This document shows, piece by piece, positions 14,846 to 22,127 of a DNA stretch of 40,553 nt. Made by a program: the position numbers and the translations under genes. Source of the stretch: MWBF01 sp964614645 (GTDB lineage Bacteria; Chloroflexota; Anaerolineae; CG2-30-64-16); NCBI GenBank assembly GCA_964614645.1, contig CAZTMA010000032.1, forward strand, positions 1-40,553, in the 5' to 3' direction. The notes beneath the pieces were generated by a model. That model did no database searches. It had not been told where the DNA came from and was given only the letters and a program-made list of their open reading frames with translations. Each line of letters opens with the position of its first letter. Within the stretch, counting starts at the first letter, position 1.

Positions 14846-16119
14846 TGGCGAGTCTCGTGCGAGACGTGCAGCCCGCTACCCCGGAGCGCGTCGTCTTTCT
14901 GCTCGGTCTCGGCACTGCGGTCTCATTGCTGGGTGACAGCACCCTCTATACGGTCCTGCCACGGCCGGAGATTGCTGCGCAGGCCGGGGTGAGCCTCGTC
15001 ACCGTCGGCTTGCTGCTGGGCGCGAATCGCGCCGTGCGCATGTTGACCAACGGACTGGCGGGGCTCCTGTATGACCGGTTTCCACGCCATCGGCTGCTGG
15101 CGGTTGCGCTGGCCCTGGGCGCGCTGTCCACCCTTCTGTTCGCGTCCGGATACGGCCCGGCGCCGCTCCTGCTATCCCGGCTTTTATGGGGTGCGGCTTG
15201 GTCCGGCATCTGGGTGGGCGGCAACGCAGTCGTGCTCGACGTCGCGTCGCCGCATTATCGCGGCCGGTTGAGCGGGCAGTACCAGATGTGGTTCTTCGTC
15301 GGCACGGGCGGCGCGGCGCTGCTGGGCGGGTTGTTGACCGATCTTGCGGGCTTCCGGCCTGCGCTGCTCATCGGCGGCGGCTTGACGATGCTGGCCGCGC
15401 TTATGTGGGCGCGAACGCTGCCCGACCTCAACCGCAGCGCCATCACGCACCTGACGTTGCCGGCCGATGTGTCATCAGCGCGTCCCTTCCCCTGGTTGAT
15501 GTCCCTGGTTGCGGCTGTGCCCATGTTCGTCACGCGGTTCGTCTTTGCTGGTATAGCCTCAGCCACCGCGATCCTGTGGTTGAGCAACCTGGTGGGCGAG
15601 GGGCTGGCGATTGGCCGGCTGGTGCTGCCGCTGGCAACGTTGACGGGCGCGTTCGTCGCACTGCGGGCGCTGGTCAGTGTGGCTGGAGCACGGGGCGCCG
15701 GTCACCTGGCAGACCGGGCCGGTGGGCGCTGGCAGACGACGGCAGTCGTGCTGCTGGCAGGGGCTGTGGGCGTCTGGCTGGCGGCCGACGCGCGCATCTG
15801 GTTGGCGGTTGCCGGAGCGCTGGCGGCTGCGGTAGCTGCCGGGGGCGTGCAGGCGCTGGCTCCGATCCTCGTTGGGGATCACGGGCAGGCCGCGCTGCGC
15901 GGGCGCATGCTCAGCGTGGTGTATACCCTGGGTGACCTGGGCAGCGCGCTCGGGCCGCCCCTGGCCCTGGGCCTGCCGTCTACCGGCTCTGCGCGGCCTT
16001 GCTCGGCTGCACGGTGGTTTTCGCCCTGTGGCAGGCGCGACGAGCTGCACCGGGGACCGGCCAATGGCCTGATGGTGAATCGTCCTGACATCGTGTACAA
16101 TGTCAGGAGTGACCGGTAG
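14845..16119 (+). CDS. MFS transporter (second of pair), frameshifted near the C-terminus
   Basis: The protein is an MFS carrier with MASLVRDVQPATPERVVFLL at the start and motif A (GLLYDRFPRHRLLAVA) after helix 2. The final membrane helix is missing in the open frame. After GSALGPPLALG the frame drifts into hydrophilic sequence and runs to 16119, into the palindromic repeat. In the +2 frame the same DNA encodes VYRLCAALLGCTVVFALWQA followed by a short tail and TGA at 16086-16088. This is the expected twelfth helix. A one-base deletion near 15955-15980, or a sequencing error, explains it. The original gene would have ended at 16088. ATG 14845 overlaps the previous stop. Confidence 0.85.
   Translation: MASLVRDVQPATPERVVFLLGLGTAVSLLGDSTLYTVLPRPEIAAQAGVSLVTVGLLLGANRAVRMLTNGLAGLLYDRFPRHRLLAVALALGALSTLLFASGYGPAPLLLSRLLWGAAWSGIWVGGNAVVLDVASPHYRGRLSGQYQMWFFVGTGGAALLGGLLTDLAGFRPALLIGGGLTMLAALMWARTLPDLNRSAITHLTLPADVSSARPFPWLMSLVAAVPMFVTRFVFAGIASATAILWLSNLVGEGLAIGRLVLPLATLTGAFVALRALVSVAGARGAGHLADRAGGRWQTTAVVLLAGAVGVWLAADARIWLAVAGALAAAVAAGGVQALAPILVGDHGQAALRGRMLSVVYTLGDLGSALGPPLALGLPSTGSARPCSAARWFSPCGRRDELHRGPANGLMVNRPDIVYNVRSDR
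16085..16106. terminator. Hairpin at the ancestral end of the MFS gene
   Basis: CTGACAT (16085-16091) pairs with ATGTCAG (16100-16106) around 8 nt. It begins at the TGA that would end the frame-corrected MFS gene. The loop region also holds a TACAAT -10-like box, so a regulatory role for the next gene is equally possible. Confidence 0.35.
16096..16101 (+). promoter_or_regulatory. Candidate -10 box for the UroD-family gene
   Basis: CGTGTACAATGTC contains TACAAT. It is a near copy of the aldo/keto reductase promoter region. The -35 position is weak. The large palindrome at 16115-16182 would form in the leader RNA. Confidence 0.4.
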
Positions 16120-16182
16120 GGGCGAGGTCGCCTCGCCCCGATTGGGCCTGCTCGTCCGGGGCGAGGCGACCTCGCCCCTACC
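16115..16182. repeat. 25-bp perfect inverted repeat with two GGGGCGAG-N5-CTCGCCCC cores
   Basis: Arms 16115-16139 and 16158-16182 are perfect reverse complements around an 18-nt loop. Each arm is itself near-palindromic: GGGGCGAG 16119-16126 with CTCGCCCC 16132-16139, and GGGGCGAG 16158-16165 with CTCGCCCC 16171-16178. The same core occurs at 10088-10108. The pattern fits a mobile palindromic (REP/MITE-like) unit inserted as an inverted pair. It lies 17 bp upstream of the AGGAG before the UroD-family gene. Confidence 0.8.
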
Positions 16183-16213
16183 TCCGCGCAAGCAGCACAA
16201 GGAGCATCGTGCA

Positions 16214-17257
16214 ATGAATGCTCGAGAACGTGTGCGCTCTGCACTCACCCACCGGCGCCCCGATCGCCTGCCCAAGGCTCTGGCCTTCTGGGAGGAACAC
16301 CTGCCCGGCATACCCGACGCTGCTGAGCAGCTGCGACTCGATGTGCGCTTTGTCGATTTCACCCCGCCCGTGGACCAGCAGGACTTCCTGGCTTACCTTC
16401 GCAGCCTGCCGCCGGATGTCCATCTGGGCAACCTGCGTCAACTCCGCCCCTATCACCAGTGGGATTACCATCCAGAACGCGGCCCGCGTGGGCCGCTCTC
16501 GGCCGCGGAGACGCTGGCGGACTTCGCCGCTTTCATCGTGCCGCAGGTCGTTGGTCCGGACACGCCTGACCAATTGGCTGCGCAGGTCGCGACCTACCAC
16601 GCCTGTGGCTGGGCGGTGGCTGGCTCGCCGCCGCACCTGGGCGGCGAGTTATTCGAGAGCGGCTACCGGCTGCGCGGGTTCACCACGTTCCTGGAAGACC
16701 TGCGCCTTCGCCCGGCGCTGGCACATTACCTGCTGGACCAACTCGGTGCCCTGGCGTTGCACAGCGCGGTGATTCTGGCGCGTGCCGGCGTTGATATCCT
16801 GCTCTTGGATGATGACGTGGCCATGGCGAGCGGCATGATCGTCGGTCCGGCCACTTGGCGCACCTTTTTCAAGCCGCGACTGGCGGAAATCATCCGGGCC
16901 GCGAGGTCCGCTGCACCGGACCTTCTCATCTTCTACCACTCGGATGGCGATTTCTCGCTGATACTTCCTGACCTCGTCGACATTGGCGTGGATGTCATCA
17001 ACCCGGTCCAGCCTGACTGTATGGATGCCCTGGCGATCAAGCGCGAGTTCGGCGACCGGCTGGCGTTGTGGGGCACGGTCGGGACGGCGGCGATCTGGGA
17101 TCATGGCTCGCCAGAAGACATTCGCGCTGAGGTGCGGCTGCGAGCCCGCACGCTCGGCCCGGCGGGTTTGTTGCTGTGTCCTGCCTACGACATAGACTTT
17201 GCGCCCGTGGAGAATGTGCTGGCGTTTGCTGAAGCGGTGGAGGGAGTCGTCGTGTAG
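16214..17257 (+). CDS. Uroporphyrinogen decarboxylase-family protein (methyltransferase-like)
   Basis: The 347-aa TIM-barrel protein belongs to the UroD superfamily. MNARERVRSALTHRRPDRLP is the typical start of the methylcobamide:CoM-methyltransferase-like branch. Later landmarks are DILLLDDDVAMASGMIVGPA, the His-bearing strand LIFYHSDGD, and GVDVINPVQPDCMDALAIKR. True HemE has a different N-terminus and clusters with heme genes, none of which are here. A corrinoid- or thiol-dependent methyl-transfer role, or an unknown one, is more likely. ATG 16214 has AGGAG 9 nt upstream. Confidence 0.87.
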   Translation: MNARERVRSALTHRRPDRLPKALAFWEEHLPGIPDAAEQLRLDVRFVDFTPPVDQQDFLAYLRSLPPDVHLGNLRQLRPYHQWDYHPERGPRGPLSAAETLADFAAFIVPQVVGPDTPDQLAAQVATYHACGWAVAGSPPHLGGELFESGYRLRGFTTFLEDLRLRPALAHYLLDQLGALALHSAVILARAGVDILLLDDDVAMASGMIVGPATWRTFFKPRLAEIIRAARSAAPDLLIFYHSDGDFSLILPDLVDIGVDVINPVQPDCMDALAIKREFGDRLALWGTVGTAAIWDHGSPEDIRAEVRLRARTLGPAGLLLCPAYDIDFAPVENVLAFAEAVEGVVV

Positions 17258-17344
17258 CCAGCTGCAACGTTCGGGGCCAGAGGCCGGGGACGCGCCGAAC
17301 CACCGGGTGTCTAGCCGCGCATCCGGTAGTCGAGCGGCCCCGGG

Positions 17345-17361
17345 CGAAGCCTAGTGCTTCG
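17345..17361. terminator. Short hairpin between convergent genes
   Basis: CGAAGC (17345-17350) pairs with GCTTCG (17356-17361) around a 5-nt loop that contains the DUF2892 stop codon. There is no T-run; a weak terminator is possible. The rest of the 93-bp gap shows nothing clear. Confidence 0.3.
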
Positions 17362-17548
17362 TCGAGATATTCAGCAGACGATAAATCAGGCAGAAGCCCG
17401 TGGCGGCCGTGAACAAAGCCACGGCGGCAAGGATAATCAGGACCACCTTGAGGGTGGTATCCGTCACTGCAAACAAGGCGATGAGCAGCAGGGCGATGCC
17501 GGCGACGGCGCGGATGATGCGATCGGTCGAGCTTTCATTGACTGTCAT
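17351..17548 (-). CDS. DUF2892 (YgaP-like) two-TM protein
   Basis: The 65-aa protein is MTVNESSTDR followed by two hydrophobic helices (about residues 11-28 and 34-50) and GFCLIYRLLNIST, the conserved end of DUF2892 proteins. In E. coli YgaP this domain is the membrane anchor of a rhodanese; here it stands alone, as it often does. Its function is unknown. ATG 17548 has AGGAAGGAAG 6 nt upstream. It follows the GH4 gene by 17 bp on the same strand. Confidence 0.85.
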   Translation of the reverse strand: MTVNESSTDRIIRAVAGIALLLIALFAVTDTTLKVVLIILAAVALFTAATGFCLIYRLLNISTKH

Positions 17549-17565
17549 GTGCGACTTCCTTCCTG

Positions 17566-18912
17566 TTACTGAAGATACCCCAGCCATTGCTCCTGGTAAC
17601 CAATGACTGTATCCAGCATCTCCTCGATGCCGTGATACCGGTTGACGATCGGGTCGACGAGCAAAGCCTGAAGTGCAGCTGCCTTGGACTTGTGGATGAT
17701 GGCCTCGGCCGTGAGGTCGTGGACCGCAGCCTGGTTCATCAGCAGGCCCGTGAAGCCGCGCGGCAGCGCGCCCAGCGACACCCCGTGAAGCCCGGACCCA
17801 TCCACTATGGCCGGGACTTCGACCACCAACCATTCAGGCAGATCGGCAATCAGGCCCTTGTTCGGGATGTTGACCGCTGCTTCCTCGTAGCCTGCATCGG
17901 TCAGGATGCCCTCGATGATGGGCACGATCCGTTCCTTCAGGCGCAGCTCGATCTTCGGCTCGATGGTGGAGAGGAACATCTTGTAAAAGCGGTAGAAGTC
18001 GAGGATGCCCTTGTGGTCGGTGACATCGTAGGCCCACTGGATGTACTCCCCGAAATGGCTGTCACTCGTGATGGGCATCACGCCGAACTTTTCCAGAATG
18101 ACCTGGAAGACGCGGCGTTCGGGCCACGCCTCGGTCATCACTTCAGCCATGTCTCCGGTTTCCTCTGGCCAGCGCCCGGTCTCCTTGAAGTACTTGTAGA
18201 TGCCCTCCAGCGACGGCATGTTGCCGAAGAAGAGCGGCGCCCGTGTGCGGATATCGGGATACGCATCGGCCCCGGTTTCCCGGTAGCGGGCCGAGGCCAC
18301 GACGCTGAAATGATTGAGACCGCCCGCGCGCACTTCCAGCGCCTCGTAGGGCACGCCCAGGATGTGGGGCAGGAATTGCGGGAGCGAGGCAATTTCGTGG
18401 CATAGGCCGAAGAACTTCAGATCGGGATAGGCCCGTGTAACCGTCGTGCAGATGCGGCTCATCGGGTTGCTGAAATTGGCGACGAAGGCATCCGGGCAGA
18501 TACGCATGATATCGGCGCAGATGTCCAGGATGGGCGGCGTGATGCGCATCGCGTGGAACAGCCCGCCCGGCCCGCCGTTCTCGCCGTAGACCTGCAGGAC
18601 GCCATACTGCTGCGGAATGCGCCAGTCCTGCTCCCACAATTCGAAGCGGTTGCCGACTTCGATCGAGATGACTATGAAGTCGGCCCCGCGCAGGGCCGTG
18701 GGCCGGTCCACCGTCGCTGAGACGCTGAATGGCAGCCCCTCGCGTTCGATGAAAGCAAGGGCCTCCTGCTCCATTGCAGCCAGCGTGACCGGGTTGATGT
18801 CGTGGAGCACAATCTCGCTGCCTGCGAGCGCCTTGCTCTGCAGGATATCGCCGATCGTGCTGGTGCCGAACTGCGCGCTGCCCGCGCCGATGAGAACGAT
18901 TCGTGGTGTCAT
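17566..18912 (-). CDS. Glycoside hydrolase family 4 (alpha-glucosidase/galactosidase, MelA-like)
   Basis: This is a 448-aa NAD+ and metal-dependent glycosidase. The N-terminal IVLIGAGSAQFGTS is the GH4 NAD-binding loop. VSIEVGNRFELWEQDWRIP and NFSNPMSRICTTVTRAYPD are conserved. The metal site is FGLCHEIASL (Cys-His-Glu) with GLNHFSVV (His). GH4 cleaves alpha or beta glycosides through an oxidation-elimination mechanism; the CHE motif favours the alpha-glucosidase/alpha-galacturonidase/MelA group, but the substrate is open. ATG 18912 has AGGA 8 nt upstream. It lies 58 bp after the phosphodiester glycosidase gene, suggesting a joint role in trimming modified glycans. Confidence 0.93.
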   Translation of the reverse strand: MTPRIVLIGAGSAQFGTSTIGDILQSKALAGSEIVLHDINPVTLAAMEQEALAFIEREGLPFSVSATVDRPTALRGADFIVISIEVGNRFELWEQDWRIPQQYGVLQVYGENGGPGGLFHAMRITPPILDICADIMRICPDAFVANFSNPMSRICTTVTRAYPDLKFFGLCHEIASLPQFLPHILGVPYEALEVRAGGLNHFSVVASARYRETGADAYPDIRTRAPLFFGNMPSLEGIYKYFKETGRWPEETGDMAEVMTEAWPERRVFQVILEKFGVMPITSDSHFGEYIQWAYDVTDHKGILDFYRFYKMFLSTIEPKIELRLKERIVPIIEGILTDAGYEEAAVNIPNKGLIADLPEWLVVEVPAIVDGSGLHGVSLGALPRGFTGLLMNQAAVHDLTAEAIIHKSKAAALQALLVDPIVNRYHGIEEMLDTVIGYQEQWLGYLQ

Positions 18913-18970
18913 GAGAATGTCCTTTCGCTGTAATTTGATGGCCCCGTGCGGCGTCCGGATATGCGCCAGG

Positions 18971-20575
18971 TTAACGCACGACGCCGACCGACGGCACCAT
19001 GCGCTCATATTGCACCGATTGGAGCCCTAACCGCCCACCGGCCACGGTTGCCAGGCCGGACAGGAAGAAGAGCTGGCTGGAGCCGCCGCCATCCATGTTG
19101 ACCGCCTGCACGGCGCCCATCTCCGCCATAAACTCGGCTAGTTCTACCAGGGTCGCGCCGGCGCTATCCAGACGTGCATCCCGAACTCCGCCCGTCTCCG
19201 AGCCGACGAGCACCGTGATAAGCATCTCTCCTGTGCCTGTGACCCCTACCCCCACTCGACCGGCGCGGGTGCGATCCACATCCAGGGGGAACATGGTCGG
19301 CACTACGCCCACCTCACGACCTCCGTCCGGCAGGGACCGGTCCGTCCAAAACGCCTCCCCAGCCAGCGTGTCACCGTTCAGGCTGACCGCACCGCCCGCC
19401 AGCAGCTGCGGGCCGGCCTGCAACGCCTGTCGGATGCCCGCATGACCGGCCCGCCGAAACCGGTAATGCACAGGGCCTGTCACCAGTCCGCTGAGGCTGT
19501 CGTCCGGCAGCGCGCCGGGCACGCAGGAGAGCACGAAGCCGTTTTGAGGAATCTCCAGGTCGCCGCCCTGCTTGTGGCTGACGACGCGGCGGTTCACAAT
19601 GGTGAATTCGTGGCGTTCCGGCGCATGGGGGGTGAAACCGATCACTCGTCCGTGCAGGGGGATGGCCCAGCGCCGCGTGTAAGCCGTGGTCGCGGCCGGC
19701 GTGTCCACCGCGAACGGGAGCGCATCGGGGACGTCTCCGAAGAATAGGTCCATGTCGGCCAGCCCGAACACTCCGGTGTCCCAGCTGCCATCCGAGCGCT
19801 GGTAGATGGTTGCTCGCGGGTAGAGCGGCGGGCGCTGGATTTCGCCTTCGCTGACGAACAGGTTGAACGGCTCGCCCAGCCCCGAGTGATGGCTCAGACA
19901 GTCGTTCGGCTCCAGCAGGAAGAACGCGGTGTTGAACGCGGCGAGCGGATTCTCGTGCCAGACCAGCTCGCGCACGTAGCCGATGCGATCAATCGCGAGG
20001 ACGTCCTCCAGGGGGTTGACTTCAGCGAGGTCATCATCACCACCGGTGGCGATCCAGGGAACGGCGTAGAGGTGCAGCCGGTGCTCGCGCTGCAGCCAGG
20101 CCACGATGGCATCGGCCCGCGCGCGCCAGGTCACTTCATGCGCAGGCACCGCGGGGTGCCATGCCCCGGCCCTGCGGTGCAGCCAGCCACGCGCGACTAT
20201 CTGGCGCAGGGTATATGTCACCAGCGAGTTTGCGCTGAGCAACGTCTCGCCTTCGTCGGTGATGGGAGAGATGCCAGAAAAGAGGTCGGCGGCAGCCTTG
20301 TCGTCGGAAAGTCTCAACCACGCAAGGATGCGTGGGCGCGGCCGCTTCATGTACATTGCCCTGAGAAAGCGTATATGGCTCAGCATGTGGAGCTTCGGCG
20401 CAGGGTCGCGCTGGTCGATATCGCGCAGAGTGAGTCGTTCGGCTCCGCAGCGCAGACAGGCGAAGTCGGTGTATGTTTCATCTTCCCAGAGGATTCGACC
20501 GCGCGTCAACGCCGCGCCTGGAACCTCTGTGGTGGTCGAAATCAGGTCGCGGCGGCGTGCGCTGCTATGGCTCAT
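18971..20575 (-). CDS. Phosphodiester glycosidase (NAGPA) domain protein with a large unknown N-terminal region
   Basis: The 534-aa protein ends in a NAGPA domain (about residues 280-534), which in known members removes N-acetylglucosamine from a phosphodiester-linked sugar. Its diagnostic end is NMDGGGSSQLFF (DGGGSS at 495-500), preceded by AEFMAEMGAVQA. Residues 1-270 match no family I can name. They contain a CLRC pair (residues near 40) and LHMLSHIRFLRAMYMKRPRP and read as helical, soluble sequence. No signal peptide is visible, which is unusual because many NAGPA proteins act outside the cytoplasm. ATG 20575 has GGGAG 5 nt upstream and a strong promoter at 20655-20683. Confidence 0.85.
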   Translation of the reverse strand: MSHSSARRRDLISTTTEVPGAALTRGRILWEDETYTDFACLRCGAERLTLRDIDQRDPAPKLHMLSHIRFLRAMYMKRPRPRILAWLRLSDDKAAADLFSGISPITDEGETLLSANSLVTYTLRQIVARGWLHRRAGAWHPAVPAHEVTWRARADAIVAWLQREHRLHLYAVPWIATGGDDDLAEVNPLEDVLAIDRIGYVRELVWHENPLAAFNTAFFLLEPNDCLSHHSGLGEPFNLFVSEGEIQRPPLYPRATIYQRSDGSWDTGVFGLADMDLFFGDVPDALPFAVDTPAATTAYTRRWAIPLHGRVIGFTPHAPERHEFTIVNRRVVSHKQGGDLEIPQNGFVLSCVPGALPDDSLSGLVTGPVHYRFRRAGHAGIRQALQAGPQLLAGGAVSLNGDTLAGEAFWTDRSLPDGGREVGVVPTMFPLDVDRTRAGRVGVGVTGTGEMLITVLVGSETGGVRDARLDSAGATLVELAEFMAEMGAVQAVNMDGGGSSQLFFLSGLATVAGGRLGLQSVQYERMVPSVGVVR

Positions 20576-20654
20576 GTTTGCTCCCGGGTGGCGCAGTCGG
20601 GTACGTCGACGGCTGAGCCGGAGGTGAGTGCTCAAGAACACAGGAGTTGGTGCG

Positions 20655-20683
20655 AGTATAGCGGCGGCACAGCGAGGTGTCAA
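20655..20683 (-). promoter_or_regulatory. Consensus sigma-70-type promoter for the glycosidase operon
   Basis: The minus strand reads TTGACA (20683-20678), 17 bp, TATACT (20660-20655). The predicted start is near 20648, leaving a leader of about 73 nt before ATG 20575. The -35 is perfect and the -10 is five of six. Confidence 0.8.
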
Positions 20684-20721
20684 ACAGGCCGCGTTCCCCG
20701 ACGAGGCTTGCGCAGTGGGTG

Positions 20722-20727
20722 TATACT
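20722..20727 (+). promoter_or_regulatory. Candidate -10 box for the 77-aa orphan gene
   Basis: GGTGTATACTG contains TATACT 39 nt upstream of ATG 20767. No -35 match is seen at normal spacing. It resembles the GTGTAtAAT boxes elsewhere in the window. Confidence 0.4.
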
Positions 20728-20766
20728 GAAGATGTCGATGGTGGATGGATTTCCAGGAGGTGACCT

Positions 20767-21000
20767 ATGAGCGAGCCGCATGTGAGTTGGCCCAGACGGA
20801 TTATCCGCTGGTTGTTCGGGGGGCCGTTTCAGCAGTTACCACCTCAGTTCGGCAGCACGGTTCCACCTGACCTGCAGCAATTCGAGGAGACCGCCAAAAT
20901 CGCCAGCCTTCGGCCGTTCGGCCGCGTGGCGGAAGGCGTGCCGGTGCATCAAGCCAAGACGCAGCCAGCACGGGCTGATAGCTCACTCGAACGCCAGTAG
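20767..21000 (+). CDS. Small protein of unknown function (77 aa)
   Basis: No family is recognised. The protein opens MSEPHVSWPRRIIRWLFGGP: a short basic amphipathic stretch (RRIIRWLF) that could touch a membrane. A Pro/Gln-rich segment (QQLPPQFGSTVPPDLQQFEE) and a polar tail follow. The case for a real gene is the Shine-Dalgarno: AGGAGGTGA at 20755-20763, complementary to the 16S tail over nine bases, 6 nt from ATG. It stands alone, divergent from the glycosidase operon and convergent with the lipid kinase gene. A densely folded spacer follows its stop. Confidence 0.65.
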   Translation: MSEPHVSWPRRIIRWLFGGPFQQLPPQFGSTVPPDLQQFEETAKIASLRPFGRVAEGVPVHQAKTQPARADSSLERQ

Positions 21001-21097
21001 CCAAGGTCAGGGCCTTGGCATGCTCTGCCAGGTAGTACCTGGCGAGAAGCCCGATCTCCCAGCCTGACTTCAGGCTGGATGGGACCGAGCTTCTCGC
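21001..21097. ncRNA. Structured spacer: three nested or tandem hairpins
   Basis: The 97-bp spacer holds CCAAGG/CCTTGG (21001-21006/21013-21018), GCCAGGT/ACCTGGC (21027-21033/21037-21043), and an outer stem GCGAGAAGC/GCTTCTCGC (21042-21050/21089-21097) enclosing CAGCCTGA/TCAGGCTG (21060-21067/21070-21077). Stems are near-perfect, so they form on either strand. It may be a bidirectional terminator between convergent genes, but three elements are more than is usual for that. A small structured RNA is the alternative. No known riboswitch or RNA family is recognised. Confidence 0.4.
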
Positions 21098-21121
21098 TTG
21101 TGAGCTCGCGGGGTGGCCGGC

Positions 21122-22051
21122 TCAAGCCGTAGGCAGAGCGTTCGCGGGCACGAGGAACTTTACCGCCGATGGCAGCAGGTGCGCTGTGATCGGGCCGGAT
21201 TCCAGTACCTCGCCGTCAGCCTGGATGGCCTGCCGTGGTTCGGCCACGACCTCGATTTCCCGTCCCCGCCAGTGCTCCAGCGGCGCGACACTTTCATCCT
21301 GGCGCACAACGCTGGCCGCGAGGGATACGATGGCCGGAATGTCGGCCCGGTGGATGACCAGCACGTCGAGTTGTCCGTCGGCCATATCGATCATCTGCTC
21401 TAGGTTGAGGCCGGGGATGCCGAAGTTGCCGCCGTTGGCGATGATGCAGGTCACGCCCTGCGTCTGATGCTGTTCGCCGTCCACGGTTATTACGTACTGT
21501 ACCGATTCCACGTTTCGCACTGCCTGAATCGACGAAAACGCATAAGCCAGGAAGCCAAGGCGGTCCTTCGCCTCTCGGTCCGCGCTCTCGGCCAGCTCGC
21601 CCGGGATGCCGATGCCGACTGCAATCAGGAAGTGCTGGTCGCGAGTTTGGCCCATGTCCACCTGTCGCAGCGTGCTTTCACCGTTCGCCAGCAGCGCCGC
21701 CGCCTCATCCAGGCCGGTTGGGATGCCCAGCGCTAATGCAATGGCATTTGCTGTGCCGCCGGGCAGGATGGCCAGCGGAACGTCCGTGCCCACGAGCCCG
21801 GCAGCTGCCTCCGTGACCGTGCCATCGCCGCCATAGACGACCACGGCATCCACGCCTGCGGTCACCGCCTCGCGCGCCATGCGTTCCGCATCGCCCGCAT
21901 CCTTCGTAATGAAGACGTCCCAATCGATCCCTGCATCACGGAAGACCGTGTTGAGGACGTTCAGCATGGGCTTGTCCTGGCCCGATGCAGGGTTGATAAT
22001 GACGTGGACACGATTCAGCTTCACGGCACACTGCTCCTTGCTCATCGACAT
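21122..22051 (-). CDS. Diacylglycerol/lipid kinase family protein
   Basis: The 309-aa protein is a DAGK_cat-family lipid kinase (DgkB/YegS type), phosphorylating diacylglycerol, sphingosine-like or other lipids at the membrane. Landmarks are VHVIINPASGQDKPM, the nucleotide-binding VVYGGDGTVTEAAAGLVGT, the LPGGTANAIALALGIP loop, IANGGNFGIPGLNLEQMIDM and the terminal QADGEVLESGPITAHLLP. Length is normal. ATG 22051 or ATG 22045 could start it; both have AGG-type Shine-Dalgarno sequences. It follows the sugar isomerase-like gene by 76 bp on the same strand. Confidence 0.92.
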   Translation of the reverse strand: MSMSKEQCAVKLNRVHVIINPASGQDKPMLNVLNTVFRDAGIDWDVFITKDAGDAERMAREAVTAGVDAVVVYGGDGTVTEAAAGLVGTDVPLAILPGGTANAIALALGIPTGLDEAAALLANGESTLRQVDMGQTRDQHFLIAVGIGIPGELAESADREAKDRLGFLAYAFSSIQAVRNVESVQYVITVDGEQHQTQGVTCIIANGGNFGIPGLNLEQMIDMADGQLDVLVIHRADIPAIVSLAASVVRQDESVAPLEHWRGREIEVVAEPRQAIQADGEVLESGPITAHLLPSAVKFLVPANALPTA

Positions 22052-22127
22052 CGATACCTATTCCTCATCGAGTGTACGCCTGCCCTGCAGCGGACGCTGT
22101 GAGCATTGCCACTATTTTGGGCAGGCT

